NCBI RefSeq assembly: GCF_024178165.1
Contig: NZ_JAMZIE010000001.1
Coordinates: 124,001 to 188,000, forward strand
Direction: 5' to 3'
DNA: 64,000 nt
Origin: Halohasta salina
Lineage (GTDB): Archaea; Halobacteriota; Halobacteria; Halobacteriales; Haloferacaceae
Part shown: positions 15,388 through 26,883 of the stretch, piece by piece
Position numbering within the stretch: position 1 is the first letter of the stretch
Layout: each line of letters begins with the position of its first letter
Notes under the pieces: generated by a model
What the model saw: the letters and a program-made list of their open reading frames with translations, nothing else
Told to the model about the DNA's origin: nothing
Databases searched by the model: none
Translations under genes and position numbers: made by a program

Positions 15388-17565
15388 ATGGAACCAATGA
15401 GACAATGGTCCCGTCGTGAGTTCATTCAGTTCGTGACGGTTGGGACCACAGCGGGAATCGCAGGCTGCAACGCTCTTCCGGGATCCGATCCGACTCAAAA
15501 GGAATCGCGCACTCCCGGGGAAGGCGGACAACCCGGAGGAGACGCGGGGGAAGGCGTGCCAGTCTCGGGGAACGTTGTTGGAATCTCTGGGAGCGCGATT
15601 TCGGACGCGACGATAGACGTGATCGTGCCGAAGAAGGGCGTTGTGGATAGCACGACGACCGACCAACAGGGTCGCTTCGAGGTCGGGGAGCCGAGTGCCC
15701 CAGTCTGGGTGCGCGCTACCGCCTCGGGGTATGTTCAACGTACCGTCGCTACTGCGCCGGGTGCGACCCGGCGTATCGCACTCACCCCGCGTGACGGGAC
15801 AGTATCACTCACGTTCGGCGGCGACGTGATGTTCGGTCGTCGGTTCTACCAAGATGACGACCCGCTCGAACCACATTTGCAGATCCAACCGGACGAGCGG
15901 AGTGCTTCACACGATACGATTCTACAGTACGTCTCGCCGCTCTTCGGGGATGCCGACATCACGTCGATAAATCTTGAAACGCCACTCACGACGACGGCTT
16001 GGCGCCACCCGTCGAAGCTGTACTCGTTCGTCTCACATCCTGACGCCGCAGCAGCGATGTCGAGGGCCGGTATCGACTACGCCGCGCTCGGGAACAACCA
16101 CACGTTAGACGCACTACCTCCGGGACTGGACGACACGTTTCAGGCGCTTTCGGATGCCGGAGTCAAAAACTCCGGTGCCGGGGAGTCGAGCACGGCGGCG
16201 TGGGAGCCGACCTACTTCGACGTACAGGGGCTCACTGTCGGCATGCTTTCCTGTACCACCGTGACGGGCGATCAGTACGACATCGACTGGTCGGCAGAGG
16301 ATGGTCAGTCAGAAACCTACACGGTCGGGGAGGAGAGCGCTGAGGGAACCCCCGACAGCGAGACGCTGACGTTCTCGGGAAGTGTTGGGGTCGCAGCAGC
16401 GACAGAGCCACAACTGTCGGAACACGTTGCACAAACCACGTCGAACGCTGATCTGACCGTCGTTCAGATCCACGGCGGTAATGAGTATCAACCGAAGCCG
16501 ACGGAACAGATAGAACAACTGACGGAGTCGGCTATTTCGGCTGGTGCGGACGTCGTCGTCAACCATCACCCACACGTCACCGGTGGAGTCGAACGTCGAG
16601 ACGGCGCACTGGTCGCTTGGACGCTCGGTAACCTCGTCTTCGATCAAGAACTCTGGTCGACGTTTCCGTCTTATCTACTGACTGTCCATGCCACGAGAGA
16701 TGGAGTCATTAGGGCGTACGTCGATCCACTCCTGATCGAGGGGTACGTTCCGAAGGGGGTCGTCGGGAAACCCAAAACGTGGCAGTTACGGAACACTGCT
16801 GCGCTGTCGTCCGATGAATTCTCGCTCGATGAGCGAACGCTCGAATACGTCGACGGCAAAGATAGTACGACTCAGACCGTTACCCGCACACTGAACGGTG
16901 AGGGAACGATTTTCGAACGGAAGTCCGGCTGGATCGACAGGGTCCTCGACGGCCAGTCGTCGGTAGAACTTGGCCGCGATTTGCTACCGACTGGCACGTT
17001 CGACAATTCGGATATAGACGGTGAGCGTTACGAAGGGCCTTTGTGGCGATTTAGCCGTGGAGAGGAGTCTAACGGACCGGGATTCGGGCACGGAGACAGC
17101 GGTGGCATTCAACTGACTCGGAGAGCCGACAACACGCAGCGAAGGATCCTGACCACGGCCGCGCGTGTACCGCTCGCAGGGCCGACAACGCTGCTCGGGC
17201 AGTATCGGCACGAGTCGGACACCCGACTGGAACTGCTCGTACGATGGTACGAATCGACCAGTGGTTCCGAGCTCGATTCGGTGTCGATCGACCTCGGGCA
17301 GACTACCGGGTGGGAACGTCTCAAGCAGCCACTGGAAACACCAGCCACGGCCAACTACGTTCGGATCTACTTCCGCCTGTACCCGCCCGACGGCGGCGAC
17401 GAGAGTGTCGCCCGGCTCGACGACATCCGATTGGTCGAGTGGTCCGACACCGACGGTGACGGAGGAAAATCATACGACCACCTCCGAGTGCAAGACACGG
17501 TAACTATCCAGTTCGGGACGACCGCCACATCAGGAGATAATGTCTCGTGGTCAGAACTCAACTGA
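15388..17565 (+). CDS. CapA-family (poly-gamma-glutamate synthesis type) Tat lipoprotein with C-terminal beta-sandwich
   Basis: 725 residues. A Tat signal with lipobox (WSRREFIQF, then TTAGIAGCNA) places it outside the membrane, lipid-anchored. Residues ~45-130 resemble a carboxypeptidase-regulatory-like domain (GNVVGISGSAISDATIDVIV). Residues ~140-460 are the CapA metallophosphatase-like domain: FGGDVMFGRRF, SINLETPL, LGNNHTLD, IHGGNEY and NHHPHVTGGVE carry the expected metal ligands. The last ~180 residues form a carbohydrate-binding-like beta-sandwich (LPTGTFDNSD, WYESTSGSELDSVSIDLG, ARLDDIRLVEW). I start at the ATG at 15388, which has GAGG 9 bases upstream; 15397 is also possible. CapA proteins act in capsule or polyglutamate formation, but no CapB/CapC gene is near, so its role here is open. 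Confidence 0.85.
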   Translation: MEPMRQWSRREFIQFVTVGTTAGIAGCNALPGSDPTQKESRTPGEGGQPGGDAGEGVPVSGNVVGISGSAISDATIDVIVPKKGVVDSTTTDQQGRFEVGEPSAPVWVRATASGYVQRTVATAPGATRRIALTPRDGTVSLTFGGDVMFGRRFYQDDDPLEPHLQIQPDERSASHDTILQYVSPLFGDADITSINLETPLTTTAWRHPSKLYSFVSHPDAAAAMSRAGIDYAALGNNHTLDALPPGLDDTFQALSDAGVKNSGAGESSTAAWEPTYFDVQGLTVGMLSCTTVTGDQYDIDWSAEDGQSETYTVGEESAEGTPDSETLTFSGSVGVAAATEPQLSEHVAQTTSNADLTVVQIHGGNEYQPKPTEQIEQLTESAISAGADVVVNHHPHVTGGVERRDGALVAWTLGNLVFDQELWSTFPSYLLTVHATRDGVIRAYVDPLLIEGYVPKGVVGKPKTWQLRNTAALSSDEFSLDERTLEYVDGKDSTTQTVTRTLNGEGTIFERKSGWIDRVLDGQSSVELGRDLLPTGTFDNSDIDGERYEGPLWRFSRGEESNGPGFGHGDSGGIQLTRRADNTQRRILTTAARVPLAGPTTLLGQYRHESDTRLELLVRWYESTSGSELDSVSIDLGQTTGWERLKQPLETPATANYVRIYFRLYPPDGGDESVARLDDIRLVEWSDTDGDGGKSYDHLRVQDTVTIQFGTTATSGDNVSWSELN

Positions 17566-17907
17566 ACGGCGTGGTGCAGTCGTCTGGGCCATAGCGGATA
17601 ATGGGTTGTTGATCACTGACCGAGACTCGTACGTGCTGACTTAGAGTCCACTCTATTCGACCTCCATCAACAATTAATCTGTCTCAGAGGGTAGCAGACG
17701 CGATTCTCTGACGCTCGTTCACTTCTCCGCGCAAATGTATGGATAGAAAGCTGGCCTCGGCACTCATAGGGCTCGTCACCGACAGGAGCCACCCCGTCTC
17801 GGAGCGGTGCGTTCGTCATCGGCCAGTCGACCCAACGCCCAACACCCAAAAGACGGTTTCCATCGGGTCGACTGACTCTTTTTAAGTAGTCCCTCTATAA
17901 CAAAACC
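17566..17907. other. Intergenic region without a recognised gene
   Basis: 342 bases between the CapA gene and the thioesterase gene. I see no credible short gene or known RNA. The only identifiable signal is the TATA-like box near its right end. Confidence 0.6.
17880..17888 (+). promoter_or_regulatory. TATA-like box of the thioesterase gene
   Basis: TTTTAAGTA about 25 bases before the ATG at 17908, consistent with leaderless transcription. Confidence 0.55.
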
Positions 17908-18348
17908 ATGCCAACTGTCGAGGAGACCTTCATCGAGAACCGCCACCGCGTCCAGCCGAACCACACCAACAACTACGAGACGGCCCACGGGGGGATCGTC
18001 ATGAAGTGGATGGACGAGGTCGGCGCGATGGCGGCGATGCGCTTTGCGGGCGAGACCTGCGTCACTGCCAGCATCGACCAGATGGATTTCCGTCGACCGA
18101 TCCCGCAGGGCGATACCGCCTTCATCCGGGCCTACGTCTTCGACCACGGCCGCACCAGCATCAAGGTCCGGCTGCGGGCGTTTCGCGAGCAACCCCGCTC
18201 CGGCGAGCACACCCTCACCACCGAGAGCGTCTTCGTCTTCGTCGCCATCGGTGACGACGGCGAGCCGACCGCGGTGCCCGAACTCACCGTCGAGTCCGAC
18301 CGTGATGCGGAACTCCGGGATGCGGCCCGCCAGTGGGTCGACGAGTAG
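17908..18348 (+). CDS. Acyl-CoA thioesterase, hotdog fold
   Basis: 146 residues, the usual length for a single-hotdog acyl-CoA thioesterase of the YciA/BFIT kind. The pattern PNHTNNYETAHGGIVMKWMDEVGAMAAMRFAG is the family's hotdog helix with the conserved N-x(n)-HGG-x(4)-D; SIDQMDFRRPIPQGDTAFIRAYV and SIKVRLRAFREQ are the following strands. Such enzymes cleave acyl-CoA to free acid and CoA in the cytoplasm. It stands alone with its own promoter, next to the RNA polymerase operon. Confidence 0.9.
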   Translation: MPTVEETFIENRHRVQPNHTNNYETAHGGIVMKWMDEVGAMAAMRFAGETCVTASIDQMDFRRPIPQGDTAFIRAYVFDHGRTSIKVRLRAFREQPRSGEHTLTTESVFVFVAIGDDGEPTAVPELTVESDRDAELRDAARQWVDE

Positions 18349-18441
18349 CCGGCCCAAAGGCATATACTGGCCGACAGCCTGTGGTGTACTATCACGCCCT
18401 CCAGCGGTTGATGAGCCGCTGGTGCGGGCGGAGTTGGCAAC

Positions 18442-18450
18442 TGTTAAATG
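18442..18450 (+). promoter_or_regulatory. Probable TATA box of the RNA polymerase operon
   Basis: TGTTAAATG about 72 bases before rpoH, which would give a leader of roughly 45 bases. It is the only good TATA-like word in the 170-base gap. Confidence 0.45.
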
Positions 18451-18518
18451 GCTCGGTCTAGTAACTCGCTGTAGTATCTCGTGACAGTAGCTTCTCCCCA
18501 CCGACGGATACCCCACCC

Positions 18519-18746
18519 ATGGTAGACGCAAGCCAACACGAACTCGTACCTGACCACGTCCTGCTGGAGGACTCCGAGATCGACTCGGTCCTCGAGGAGT
18601 ACGGTCTCAGCCGCACCGATCTGCCGAAAATCAAACGCAACGATCCGGCGCTTCCCGACGACGCGACACCGGGCGACGTCATCAAGATCGTTCGGGACTC
18701 CCGGACAACCGACACTGCGACCTCATACCGACTGGTGATCGAATGA
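18519..18746 (+). CDS. rpoH: DNA-directed RNA polymerase subunit H
   Basis: 75 residues, the size of archaeal RpoH (the counterpart of the C-terminal domain of eukaryotic Rpb5). [23 protein letters not shown] and [27 protein letters not shown] are the conserved core. It is the first gene of the operon and overlaps rpoB2 by 4 bases (ATGA), so the two are translationally coupled. Confidence 0.97.
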   Translation: MVDASQHELVPDHVLLEDSEIDSVLEEYGLSRTDLPKIKRNDPALPDDATPGDVIKIVRDSRTTDTATSYRLVIE

Positions 18747-20311
18747 ACCGGCAAGACAGACGGACGATATCCAAGGAGTACTTCTCGGACGAACGGCTCG
18801 CCGAACACCACTTCCGGTCGTTCAACGCGTTCCTCGACCGGGGGATGCAGCAGGTCGTCGACGAAAAGGAAACGATCGACACCGACATCGGCGACAAGGA
18901 GGGCCAAGAGCCCGTCTATGTCGAACTCGGTGATGTTCGTATTCTCACGCCGCGTGTGCGCGAGGCCGACGGCTCCGAAGAACTCCTGTATCCGCAGGAG
19001 GCCCGCCTCCGGAACATCACCTACGCCGCGCCGGTGTTCATGGAGATGTCGATCATTCGCGGCGGAGAAGACGAGCCAGAACAGGTCGTCGACTCCACCG
19101 AGACGAAGGTCGGCCGGATGCCGATCATGGTCGGCTCCCAGAACTGCAACATTCAGGGCTTCTCGGATCAAGAGCTCATTGAAATCGGCGAAGACCCCGT
19201 CGACCCCGGCGGCTACTTCATCGTCAACGGCTCCGAACGCGTCCTGATGACCAGCGAGGACCTCGCGCCGAACAAGATCCTCGCCGAGAACGACACCAAG
19301 TACGGCGACGACATCCAGGTCGCCAAAACCTTCAGCCAGCGCCGCGGCTACCGCGCACTCGTGCTGTGTGAGCGGAACCGCGAAGGACTGCTGGAAGTCA
19401 GCTTCCCGTCGGTCTCGGGCAGCGTCGACTTCGTCACGCTCGTCCGCGCGCTTGGGCTCGAATCCGACGAGGAGATCGTCCACCGCGTCTCCGAGGATCC
19501 GGAGATCGTGAAGTTCATGCTGGAGAATCTGGAGGAAGCCTCCGTGCAGACGACCGAGGAGGCCATCGAGACCCTCGGTCAGCGGGTCGCCTCCGGTCAG
19601 GGCAAAAACTACCAGCTCAAGCGAGCGAATTACGTCATCGACCGCTACCTGCTGCCACACCTCCACGAGGACGGCGTCGACGAGGAGGAGGTCCGGATCA
19701 ACAAGGCCTACTACCTCTGTCGGATGGCCGAGGCTTGTTTCGAACTCGCCCTCGAACGGCGCGAGCCCGACGACAAGGACCACTACGCCAACAAGCGGCT
19801 GAAGGTCAGCGGCGACCTGATGACCGACCTGTTCCGGACCGCGCTGAACAAACTCTCGCGGGACGTGAAATACCAGCTCGAACGCGCCAACATGCGGAAC
19901 CGGGATCTCTCGGTCAGCACGGTCGTCCGATCCGATGTCCTGACCGAGCGGCTCGAACACCCGATCGCGACCGGGAACTGGGTCGGTGGCCGCTCCGGCG
20001 TGAGCCAGTTGGTCGACCGAACTGACTACATGGGCGTTCTCTCCCACCTGCGTCGGCTCCGCTCGCCGCTGTCCCGCTCCCAGCCCCACTTCGAGGCGCG
20101 GGACCTCCACGCCACCCAGTGGGGTCGGATCTGTCCCTCCGAGACGCCGGAGGGGCCGAACTGTGGCCTGGTGAAGAACTTCGCCCAAGCGATGGAGCTG
20201 AGTCAGGACATCGAGGACGAACAGCGACTGAAACGAGAGCTGTCGTCGATGGGAGTCGAGGGGATCCCCGGCATCGACAGTATCGAACGAACAACCCCTG
20301 CGGACGATTAA
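18743..20311 (+). CDS. rpoB2: DNA-directed RNA polymerase subunit B''
   Basis: 522 residues forming the N-terminal half of the beta/Rpb2-like subunit, which in many euryarchaea is split in two. Family landmarks are [20 protein letters not shown] at the N-terminus, [34 protein letters not shown] and the C-terminal [27 protein letters not shown], the conserved fork/rifampicin-region block. It overlaps rpoH by 4 bases and ends one base before rpoB1. It assembles with B' to form one side of the catalytic cleft. Confidence 0.98.
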   Translation: MNRQDRRTISKEYFSDERLAEHHFRSFNAFLDRGMQQVVDEKETIDTDIGDKEGQEPVYVELGDVRILTPRVREADGSEELLYPQEARLRNITYAAPVFMEMSIIRGGEDEPEQVVDSTETKVGRMPIMVGSQNCNIQGFSDQELIEIGEDPVDPGGYFIVNGSERVLMTSEDLAPNKILAENDTKYGDDIQVAKTFSQRRGYRALVLCERNREGLLEVSFPSVSGSVDFVTLVRALGLESDEEIVHRVSEDPEIVKFMLENLEEASVQTTEEAIETLGQRVASGQGKNYQLKRANYVIDRYLLPHLHEDGVDEEEVRINKAYYLCRMAEACFELALERREPDDKDHYANKRLKVSGDLMTDLFRTALNKLSRDVKYQLERANMRNRDLSVSTVVRSDVLTERLEHPIATGNWVGGRSGVSQLVDRTDYMGVLSHLRRLRSPLSRSQPHFEARDLHATQWGRICPSETPEGPNCGLVKNFAQAMELSQDIEDEQRLKRELSSMGVEGIPGIDSIERTTPADD

Positions 20312-20312
20312 C

Positions 20313-22139
20313 ATGGCTCAGGCACGAGAAGCGAAAGTATACGTCAACGGGAGTCTGGTGGGCACCCACCCGGACCCAGCACAGCTTGCCGAACAGATCC
20401 GAGAGGCCCGCCGCCGTGGCGACGTCAGCGAGATGGTCAACGTCTCGGTCCGCGACCGGACCCAAGAGGTCATCATCAACGCCGACGCCGGCCGGGCCCG
20501 TCGACCGCTGATCGTCGTCGAGGACGGCGAGCCGCTGCTCGGTGACGAGGAGATCGACGCCGTCGAGAACGGCGACCTCGAGTTCGAGGATCTGGTCGAC
20601 CGCGGCTACGTCGAGTTCATCGACGCCGAGGAGGAAGAGGACGTCCTCATCGCGGTCGACGAAGACGACCTCTCCGAAAAGCACACCCACCTCGAAATCG
20701 ACCCGTCGCTGATCTTCGGGATCGGTGCGGGGATGATTCCGTATCCGGAACACAACGCCAGCCCCCGGATTACGATGGGCGCGGGGATGATGAAACAGTC
20801 CCTCGGGCTGCCATCCGCCAACTACCGGATCCGGCCCGACACCCGCCAACACCTGCTGCACTACCCGCAGCTGTCGATGGTCAAGACCCAGACCACCGAA
20901 CAGATCAACTACGACGACCGGCCGGCAGCCCAGAACTTCGTCGTCGCCGTGATGAGCTACGAGGGGTTCAACATCGAGGACGCCCTCGTCATGAATCAGG
21001 GCTCGGTCGACCGCGCGCTGATGCGGTCGCACTTCTTCCGGACCTACGAGGGCGAGGAACGACGCTACCCCGGTGGTCAGGAGGACCACTTCGAGATTCC
21101 GAGTCAGGACGTTCGCGGCGCACGCGGGGAAGACGCCTACACGCACCTCGACGAGGACGGCCTCGTCAACCCCGAGACCGTCGTCGACGAGAACTCGGTG
21201 CTACTCGGCAAGACGAGCCCGCCGCGGTTCCTCGAAGAACCCGACGACATGGGTGGCCTCTCGCCCCAGAAGCGGCGTGAGACCTCGGTGACGATGCGCT
21301 CGGGCGAAGACGGCGTCGTCGACACCGTCACGCTGATGGAGGGCGAAGACGGCTCGAAGCTCTCGAAGGTCAAGGTTCGGGACGAACGGATCCCCGAGTT
21401 GGGGGACAAGTTCGCCTCCCGGCACGGCCAGAAGGGTGTCGTGGGCCACCTCGCACCACAGGAGGACATGCCGTTCACCGAGGAAGGACTTGTTCCTGAC
21501 CTCGTGTTGAATCCCCACGCCCTCCCATCACGGATGACCGTGGGTCACGTGCTGGAGATGCTCGGCGGGAAAGTCGGCGCGCTGGAAGGCCGGCGCGTCG
21601 ACGGGACGCCGTTCCTCGGCGAGGACGAGGAGGAACTCCGCGGCGCGCTGGAGGACCACGGCTTCAAATCCTCCGGCAAGGAGGTCATGTACTCCGGCGT
21701 CACCGGCGAGAAGATCGACGCCGAGATCTTCGTCGGGACGATCTTCTACCACAAACTGTACCACATGGTCTCGAACAAACTGCACGCCCGCTCCCGTGGG
21801 CCCGTGCAGGTGCTCACTCGCCAGCCGACCGAGGGGCGTGCCCGCGAGGGTGGCCTCCGTGTCGGCGAGATGGAGCGGGACACCATCATCGGCCACGGGG
21901 CGGCGATGGTGCTCAACGAACGCCTGCTGGATTCCTCGGACAAGGAGACCGTCTACGTTTCGGCGGACACCGGGATGATCGCCATCGAGGACCGCGAGCA
22001 GCGCCGGGTGTACGATCCGGCGACCGGCAGCGAGGACAACATCCACGAACTGGAGATCAGCTACGCGTTCAAGCTCCTGCTTGACGAACTGATGGCGCTC
22101 GGCATTCGCCCGACGCTCGAACTGGAGGACGCAGTCTAA
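20313..22139 (+). CDS. rpoB1: DNA-directed RNA polymerase subunit B'
   Basis: 608 residues, the C-terminal half of the Rpb2-like subunit. [20 protein letters not shown] and [21 protein letters not shown] are the nucleotide-binding and catalytic core regions; [20 protein letters not shown] and [19 protein letters not shown] form the C-terminal clamp contact. The block [26 protein letters not shown] (about residues 545-575) sits where most archaea and eukaryotes have a four-cysteine zinc ribbon, and no cysteine remains there. The stop codon overlaps the start of rpoA1 by one base. Confidence 0.98.
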   Translation: MAQAREAKVYVNGSLVGTHPDPAQLAEQIREARRRGDVSEMVNVSVRDRTQEVIINADAGRARRPLIVVEDGEPLLGDEEIDAVENGDLEFEDLVDRGYVEFIDAEEEEDVLIAVDEDDLSEKHTHLEIDPSLIFGIGAGMIPYPEHNASPRITMGAGMMKQSLGLPSANYRIRPDTRQHLLHYPQLSMVKTQTTEQINYDDRPAAQNFVVAVMSYEGFNIEDALVMNQGSVDRALMRSHFFRTYEGEERRYPGGQEDHFEIPSQDVRGARGEDAYTHLDEDGLVNPETVVDENSVLLGKTSPPRFLEEPDDMGGLSPQKRRETSVTMRSGEDGVVDTVTLMEGEDGSKLSKVKVRDERIPELGDKFASRHGQKGVVGHLAPQEDMPFTEEGLVPDLVLNPHALPSRMTVGHVLEMLGGKVGALEGRRVDGTPFLGEDEEELRGALEDHGFKSSGKEVMYSGVTGEKIDAEIFVGTIFYHKLYHMVSNKLHARSRGPVQVLTRQPTEGRAREGGLRVGEMERDTIIGHGAAMVLNERLLDSSDKETVYVSADTGMIAIEDREQRRVYDPATGSEDNIHELEISYAFKLLLDELMALGIRPTLELEDAV

Positions 22140-25057
22140 TGTCAATGCAAACACCCAAACAGCTCGGCGGGATCCGCTTCGGCCTGATGGATCCCGAGAC
22201 GTACCGCGACCTGTCGGCCACGAAAGTGATCACGGCCGATACCTACGACGACGACGGCTACCCGATCGACATGGGGCTGATGGACCCCCGACTCGGCGTG
22301 ATCGACCCCGGTCTCGAATGTCGGACCTGTGGCCAGCACTCCGGCTCCTGTCCCGGCCACTTCGGCCACATCGAACTCGCCGCGCCGGTGATCCACGTCG
22401 GCTTCACGACGCTGATGCGCCGACTCCTGCGGTCGACCTGTCGGGAGTGTGGGCGGCTGACGCTCGACGAGATGCAGATGGAGGAGTACCGCGATCAACA
22501 GGAGCGGGCCGACGAACTCGGTAAGGACCCCGATACGGTGCTGAAGGCGGCGGTCCGGGAGGCCCGCAAGGCCGGGACCTGCCCCCACTGTGGGGAGCCA
22601 CAGGCCGATATCAAACACGAGAAGCCGACGACCTACTACGAGGTCGAGAACGTCCTCGCATCGGAGTACTCGGAGGTCATCGCCTCGGCGATGCAGCCCG
22701 ACGCCGACGACGAGGAGGACGAAGGGATCAGTCCCTCGGAGTTGGCCGACCAGACCGGCATCTCCTTGGAGCGGATCAACCAGATCCTCGGCGGCGAGTT
22801 CCGCCCGCTCGACGAGGACCGCCGGGCCTTAGAGAAGGCCCTCGACGTCGACCTCACCGAGGAGGACATGAACAAGCTGATGCCCTCGGATATCCGCGAC
22901 TGGTTCGAGGACATCCCGGATTCGGATATCGAAGTGCTGGGGATCGACGCCGAGAACTCCCGGCCCGAATGGATGATCATGACCGTGCTGCCGGTGCCGC
23001 CGGTCACGGCCCGCCCGTCGATCACGCTCGACAACGGCCAGCGTTCCGAGGACGACCTCACACACAAACTGGTCGACATCATCCGGATCAACCAGCGGTT
23101 CATGGAGAACCGCGAGGCCGGTGCGCCCCAACTCATCATCGAGGACCTCTGGGAACTGCTGCAGTACCACGTCACCACGTTCGTCGACAACGAGATCTCG
23201 GGGACGCCGCCGGCCCGCCACCGCTCGGGTCGACCGCTCAAGACGTTGAGCCAGCGACTCAAGGGCAAGGAGGGACGCTTCCGCGGCTCCCTATCGGGGA
23301 AACGCGTTAATTTCTCGGCACGGACCGTCATCAGTCCGGACCCGACACTCTCGCTCAACGAGGTCGGGATCCCCGACCGCGTGGCCAGCGAGATGACGAT
23401 CACGATCAACGTCACCGAGCGCAACACCGAGGAGGCCCGCCAGTACGTCGCCAACGGCCCCGAACAGCATCCGGGTGCCAACTACGTCAAACGGCCCGAC
23501 GGTCGACGACTGAAGGTCACACCCAAAAACTGCGAGGAGCTCGCCACGAAGATCGAGGCCGGCTGGGAAGTCAACCGCCATCTGGTCGACGGCGACATCG
23601 TGATCTTCAACCGCCAGCCGTCGCTCCACCGGATGTCGATTATGGCCCACGAGGTCGTCGTGATGCCGTACAAGACCTTCCGGCTCAACACGGTCGTCTG
23701 TCCGCCGTACAACGCCGACTTCGACGGCGACGAGATGAACCTCCACGCCCTCCAGACCGAGGAGGCCCGCGCGGAGGCGCGTGTGCTGATGCGCGTCCAA
23801 GAACAGATCCTCTCGCCGCGCTTCGGCGAGAACATCATCGGCGCGATCCAGGACCACATCTCGGGGACCTATCTGCTGACCAACGACAACCCCGACTTCA
23901 CCGAGACGCAGGCGCTGGACCTGCTGCGGGCGACCCGCGTCGACGAGTTGCCCGACCCCGACGGCGAGAACGAAACCGGCCCCTACTGGACCGGCCGGAC
24001 CGTCTTCTCGCTGCTGTTGCCGGACGGACTGAACCTCGAGTTCACCTCCTCGACCGGCGGCGACGTGGTCATCGAGGACGGCAACCTCATCGAGGGGACG
24101 ATCGACGAGGACGCCGTCGGTGCGTTCGGCGGCGAGATCGTCGACACCATCGTCAAACAGTACTCCGAGACCCGCGCCCGCGTGTTCATCAACGAAGTCG
24201 CTGCCCTCGCCATGCGGGCGATCATGCACTTCGGGTTCTCGATCGGGATCGACGACGAGTCGATTCCGCCGGTGGCCGACGAGCAGGTCGACGAGGCGAT
24301 CGATAGCGCCTACGACCGCATCGAGGAACTCATCGACACCTACGAGAACGGCGACCTCGAATCGCTGCCCGGCCGCACCGTGGACGAAACGCTGGAGATG
24401 AAGATCATGCAGACGCTCGGCAAGGCCCGGGACTCCGCGGGTGAGATCGCCGACGACCACTTCAGCGACGACAACCCGGCGGTCGTGATGGCCCGGTCCG
24501 GCGCGCGTGGCTCGATGCTGAACCTCACCCAGATGGCCGGCTGTGTCGGCCAGCAGGCAGTCCGCGGCGAGCGGATTAACCGTGGCTACGAGGACCGAAC
24601 CCTCGCTCACTACGAGGAGAACGATCTGTCGGCCGAGGCCCACGGCTTCGTCGAGAACTCCTACCGCAGCGGCCTCACGCCGCGGGAGTTCTTCTTCCAC
24701 GCGATGGGTGGCCGTGAGGGGCTAGTCGATACGGCAGTCCGGACCTCGAAATCCGGCTACCTCCAGCGCCGGCTGATCAACGCCCTGTCCGAACTCGAAG
24801 TCCAGTACGACGGCACCGTCCGGGACACCTCGGATACGGTCGTCCAGTTCGAGTTCGGCGAGGACGGCACCTCGCCGGTGCGTGTCTCCTCCGACGACGA
24901 CTTCGACGTCGACGTCGAGGGGATCACCGACCGCGTACTGGAAGCCGAGTTCGACGACGCAGCCGACAAGGAGGCGTTCATCGGCCGGCGGGAGCCGCCG
25001 ACGAACCTCTCGGAGCATACCGAGCCGCGGTTCGAGGAGGTGGAGTCGGATGACTGA
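22139..25057 (+). CDS. rpoA1: DNA-directed RNA polymerase subunit A'
   Basis: 972 residues, the large N-terminal part of the Rpb1-like subunit. It has the N-terminal zinc site ([21 protein letters not shown]), a second CxxC pair (TCPHCGEPQ), the lid/rudder region, [17 protein letters not shown], and the catalytic metal-binding loop [12 protein letters not shown] (about residues 520-530). The bridge-helix/trigger-loop region is near the end ([23 protein letters not shown]). No intein is present. It overlaps rpoA2 by 8 bases. Confidence 0.98.
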   Translation: MSMQTPKQLGGIRFGLMDPETYRDLSATKVITADTYDDDGYPIDMGLMDPRLGVIDPGLECRTCGQHSGSCPGHFGHIELAAPVIHVGFTTLMRRLLRSTCRECGRLTLDEMQMEEYRDQQERADELGKDPDTVLKAAVREARKAGTCPHCGEPQADIKHEKPTTYYEVENVLASEYSEVIASAMQPDADDEEDEGISPSELADQTGISLERINQILGGEFRPLDEDRRALEKALDVDLTEEDMNKLMPSDIRDWFEDIPDSDIEVLGIDAENSRPEWMIMTVLPVPPVTARPSITLDNGQRSEDDLTHKLVDIIRINQRFMENREAGAPQLIIEDLWELLQYHVTTFVDNEISGTPPARHRSGRPLKTLSQRLKGKEGRFRGSLSGKRVNFSARTVISPDPTLSLNEVGIPDRVASEMTITINVTERNTEEARQYVANGPEQHPGANYVKRPDGRRLKVTPKNCEELATKIEAGWEVNRHLVDGDIVIFNRQPSLHRMSIMAHEVVVMPYKTFRLNTVVCPPYNADFDGDEMNLHALQTEEARAEARVLMRVQEQILSPRFGENIIGAIQDHISGTYLLTNDNPDFTETQALDLLRATRVDELPDPDGENETGPYWTGRTVFSLLLPDGLNLEFTSSTGGDVVIEDGNLIEGTIDEDAVGAFGGEIVDTIVKQYSETRARVFINEVAALAMRAIMHFGFSIGIDDESIPPVADEQVDEAIDSAYDRIEELIDTYENGDLESLPGRTVDETLEMKIMQTLGKARDSAGEIADDHFSDDNPAVVMARSGARGSMLNLTQMAGCVGQQAVRGERINRGYEDRTLAHYEENDLSAEAHGFVENSYRSGLTPREFFFHAMGGREGLVDTAVRTSKSGYLQRRLINALSELEVQYDGTVRDTSDTVVQFEFGEDGTSPVRVSSDDDFDVDVEGITDRVLEAEFDDAADKEAFIGRREPPTNLSEHTEPRFEEVESDD

Positions 25058-26258
25058 TTACAGCCACGTCACCGACGATATCGAAGCCATCGTCGAGGAC
25101 ACCGAACTGCCTCGGCGGCTCAAGGATCGCGTCTACGATACCATCGAGGATCGCGAGGGCGTGACGACCGAACAGGCCGACGAGATCGCCCGCGCGGTCG
25201 AATCCCAGTACGTCGACACCCGCGTCGATCCGCTGGAACCGGTCGGGACGGTCTCCGCGCAGTCGATCGGGGAACCCGGCACCCAGATGACGATGAACAC
25301 GTTCCACTACGCGGGGGTCGCCGAGATCGACGTCACCCAAGGGCTGCCCCGGCTCATCGAGCTGGTCGACGCCCGAAAGACGCCGGATACGCCGATGATG
25401 ACGGTGTATCTCGAAGACGAGTACGCCGAGGACCGCGAGAAGGCCCACGAGGTCGTCTGGGCGCTCGAAGCAACCAAGATCCTCGCGCTCGGCGATGTCT
25501 CGACGAACGTCGCCGACATGCTGGTGCGGATCGATCTCAACGAGGAGACGCTGCTGGAACGCTGGCCGACCGTCGACTCCGCCGAGTTGGTGGCCCAGGA
25601 GATCGCCGAGACGATCGACGACAAACTCGGCGTCTCGACCCGTCAGCAGGGGATGGCTATCGAGTTCGGCCCGAACGAGCCGAGCTATCGGGAGCTGCTC
25701 CAGTTGGTCGAGCAGCTTCGGGATATCGTATTCAAAGGGATCGAGGAGATCAGCCGCGTCGTCATCCGGAAGGAAGAGACCGACGCCGGCGAGGAGTTCG
25801 TCCTCTACACCGAGGGTTCTGCCTTCGGCGACGTGCTCGACATTGAGGGCGTCGACGCAACCCGGTCGACCTGTAACAACATCCACGAGATCCGTGAGGA
25901 ACTCGGGATCGAGGCCGCCCGCGAGGCGATCATCAACGAGACGGTCGACACGCTCCGCGAGCAGGGGCTCGACGACGTGAACATCCGCCACCTCATGTTG
26001 GTGGCCGACATCATGACCAACGAGGGAACGATCGAGTCGATCGGTCGACACGGCATCTCGGGCTCGAAGGATTCGGTGCTCGCCCGGGCGGCCTTCGAGG
26101 TGACGGTCAACCACCTGCTGGATGCGGCGATCCACGGCCAGAGCGACGACCTCGACGGCATCATCGAGAACGTCATCGCCGGCAAACCGATCGCGCTGGG
26201 GACCGGCGACGTGAAACTGCGGATGGGCTCGATCGACAGCACACCCGCCGACGACTAG
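25050..26258 (+). CDS. rpoA2: DNA-directed RNA polymerase subunit A''
   Basis: 402 residues, the C-terminal part of the Rpb1-like subunit. The start [10 protein letters not shown] at 25050 overlaps the end of rpoA1 and gives the usual length. [30 protein letters not shown] is the trigger-loop region; [17 protein letters not shown] and the C-terminal [21 protein letters not shown] are typical. It is followed directly by nusA, one base later. Confidence 0.98.
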   Translation: MTDYSHVTDDIEAIVEDTELPRRLKDRVYDTIEDREGVTTEQADEIARAVESQYVDTRVDPLEPVGTVSAQSIGEPGTQMTMNTFHYAGVAEIDVTQGLPRLIELVDARKTPDTPMMTVYLEDEYAEDREKAHEVVWALEATKILALGDVSTNVADMLVRIDLNEETLLERWPTVDSAELVAQEIAETIDDKLGVSTRQQGMAIEFGPNEPSYRELLQLVEQLRDIVFKGIEEISRVVIRKEETDAGEEFVLYTEGSAFGDVLDIEGVDATRSTCNNIHEIREELGIEAAREAIINETVDTLREQGLDDVNIRHLMLVADIMTNEGTIESIGRHGISGSKDSVLARAAFEVTVNHLLDAAIHGQSDDLDGIIENVIAGKPIALGTGDVKLRMGSIDSTPADD

Positions 26259-26259
26259 C

Positions 26260-26679
26260 ATGAAAGTCACGCTCTCCGACGAGGCACGGCGGTACATCGG
26301 GCTGTTCGACGAGGAGACTGGCGTCAGCCCGACCGACTGTCTCGTCGAGAGCGAGCGGGTCGTCTTCCTCATTCCCGCCGGCGAGATGGCCGACGCGATC
26401 GGCCCCGACGGCCGGACGGTCCGACGGGTCGAAGAGAAGATCGGCCGCTCGGTCGACCTCGTCGAGGACGCCGAGACGCCCGAAGCGTTCGTCGCAAACG
26501 CGCTGGCCCCCGCCGTGGTCCGCGGGGTGACGATCTCCGAACAGGGCGACCGCGTCGCCTACGTCGAGGTCGTCGAGGCCGACCGTGGCGTCGCGATCGG
26601 CGCTGGCGGCCAGCATATCGAGACGGCCCGGCGGCTGGCCCGCCGACAACACGATATCGACGACATTCAACTGACCTGA
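26260..26679 (+). CDS. nusA: NusA-like transcription factor (KH domains)
   Basis: 139 residues, the short archaeal NusA form with two KH domains and without the bacterial N-terminal and S1 domains. VFLIPAGEMADAIGPDGRTVRRVEEKIGR is the first KH motif and GVAIGAGGQHIETARRLARR the second. It binds RNA and is thought to act with RNA polymerase. It is the last gene before a 204-base gap and is probably co-transcribed with the rpo genes. Confidence 0.95.
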   Translation: MKVTLSDEARRYIGLFDEETGVSPTDCLVESERVVFLIPAGEMADAIGPDGRTVRRVEEKIGRSVDLVEDAETPEAFVANALAPAVVRGVTISEQGDRVAYVEVVEADRGVAIGAGGQHIETARRLARRQHDIDDIQLT

Positions 26680-26850
26680 ACCCGTCGGTGCCCCAACACG
26701 CGTCGTGTGTCGTCGACACGCCCTAAGCGCCGTTCGGTCCGTTTCGCCTCCTGTCGATCGGTCTCTCCGACGAGTGGGAAACTCCCTCAGATTCGATTAG
26801 CGACCCCTAAGGAGCGATCTCCGTGGGTTTCGCCGGCGGCAAAGAGGGAC

Positions 26851-26860
26851 GCTTAAGTAG
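26851..26860 (+). promoter_or_regulatory. TATA-like box before rps12
   Basis: GCTTAAGTAG about 28 bases before the ATG at 26884, so rps12-rps7 can be transcribed apart from the rpo operon. A GAGGGGG run just before the ATG could serve as a Shine-Dalgarno site when transcription comes from upstream. Confidence 0.55.
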
Positions 26861-26883
26861 CCGCGTCCGAAACGAGGGGGTAC

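Noticed and set aside
17566-17907. Possible structured RNA in the gap before the thioesterase gene
   Set aside because: I could not identify a conserved motif or a convincing long pairing; only a TATA box is supported.
22139-25057. Possible intein in RNA polymerase A'
   Set aside because: The protein has the normal length and the catalytic loop is uninterrupted.
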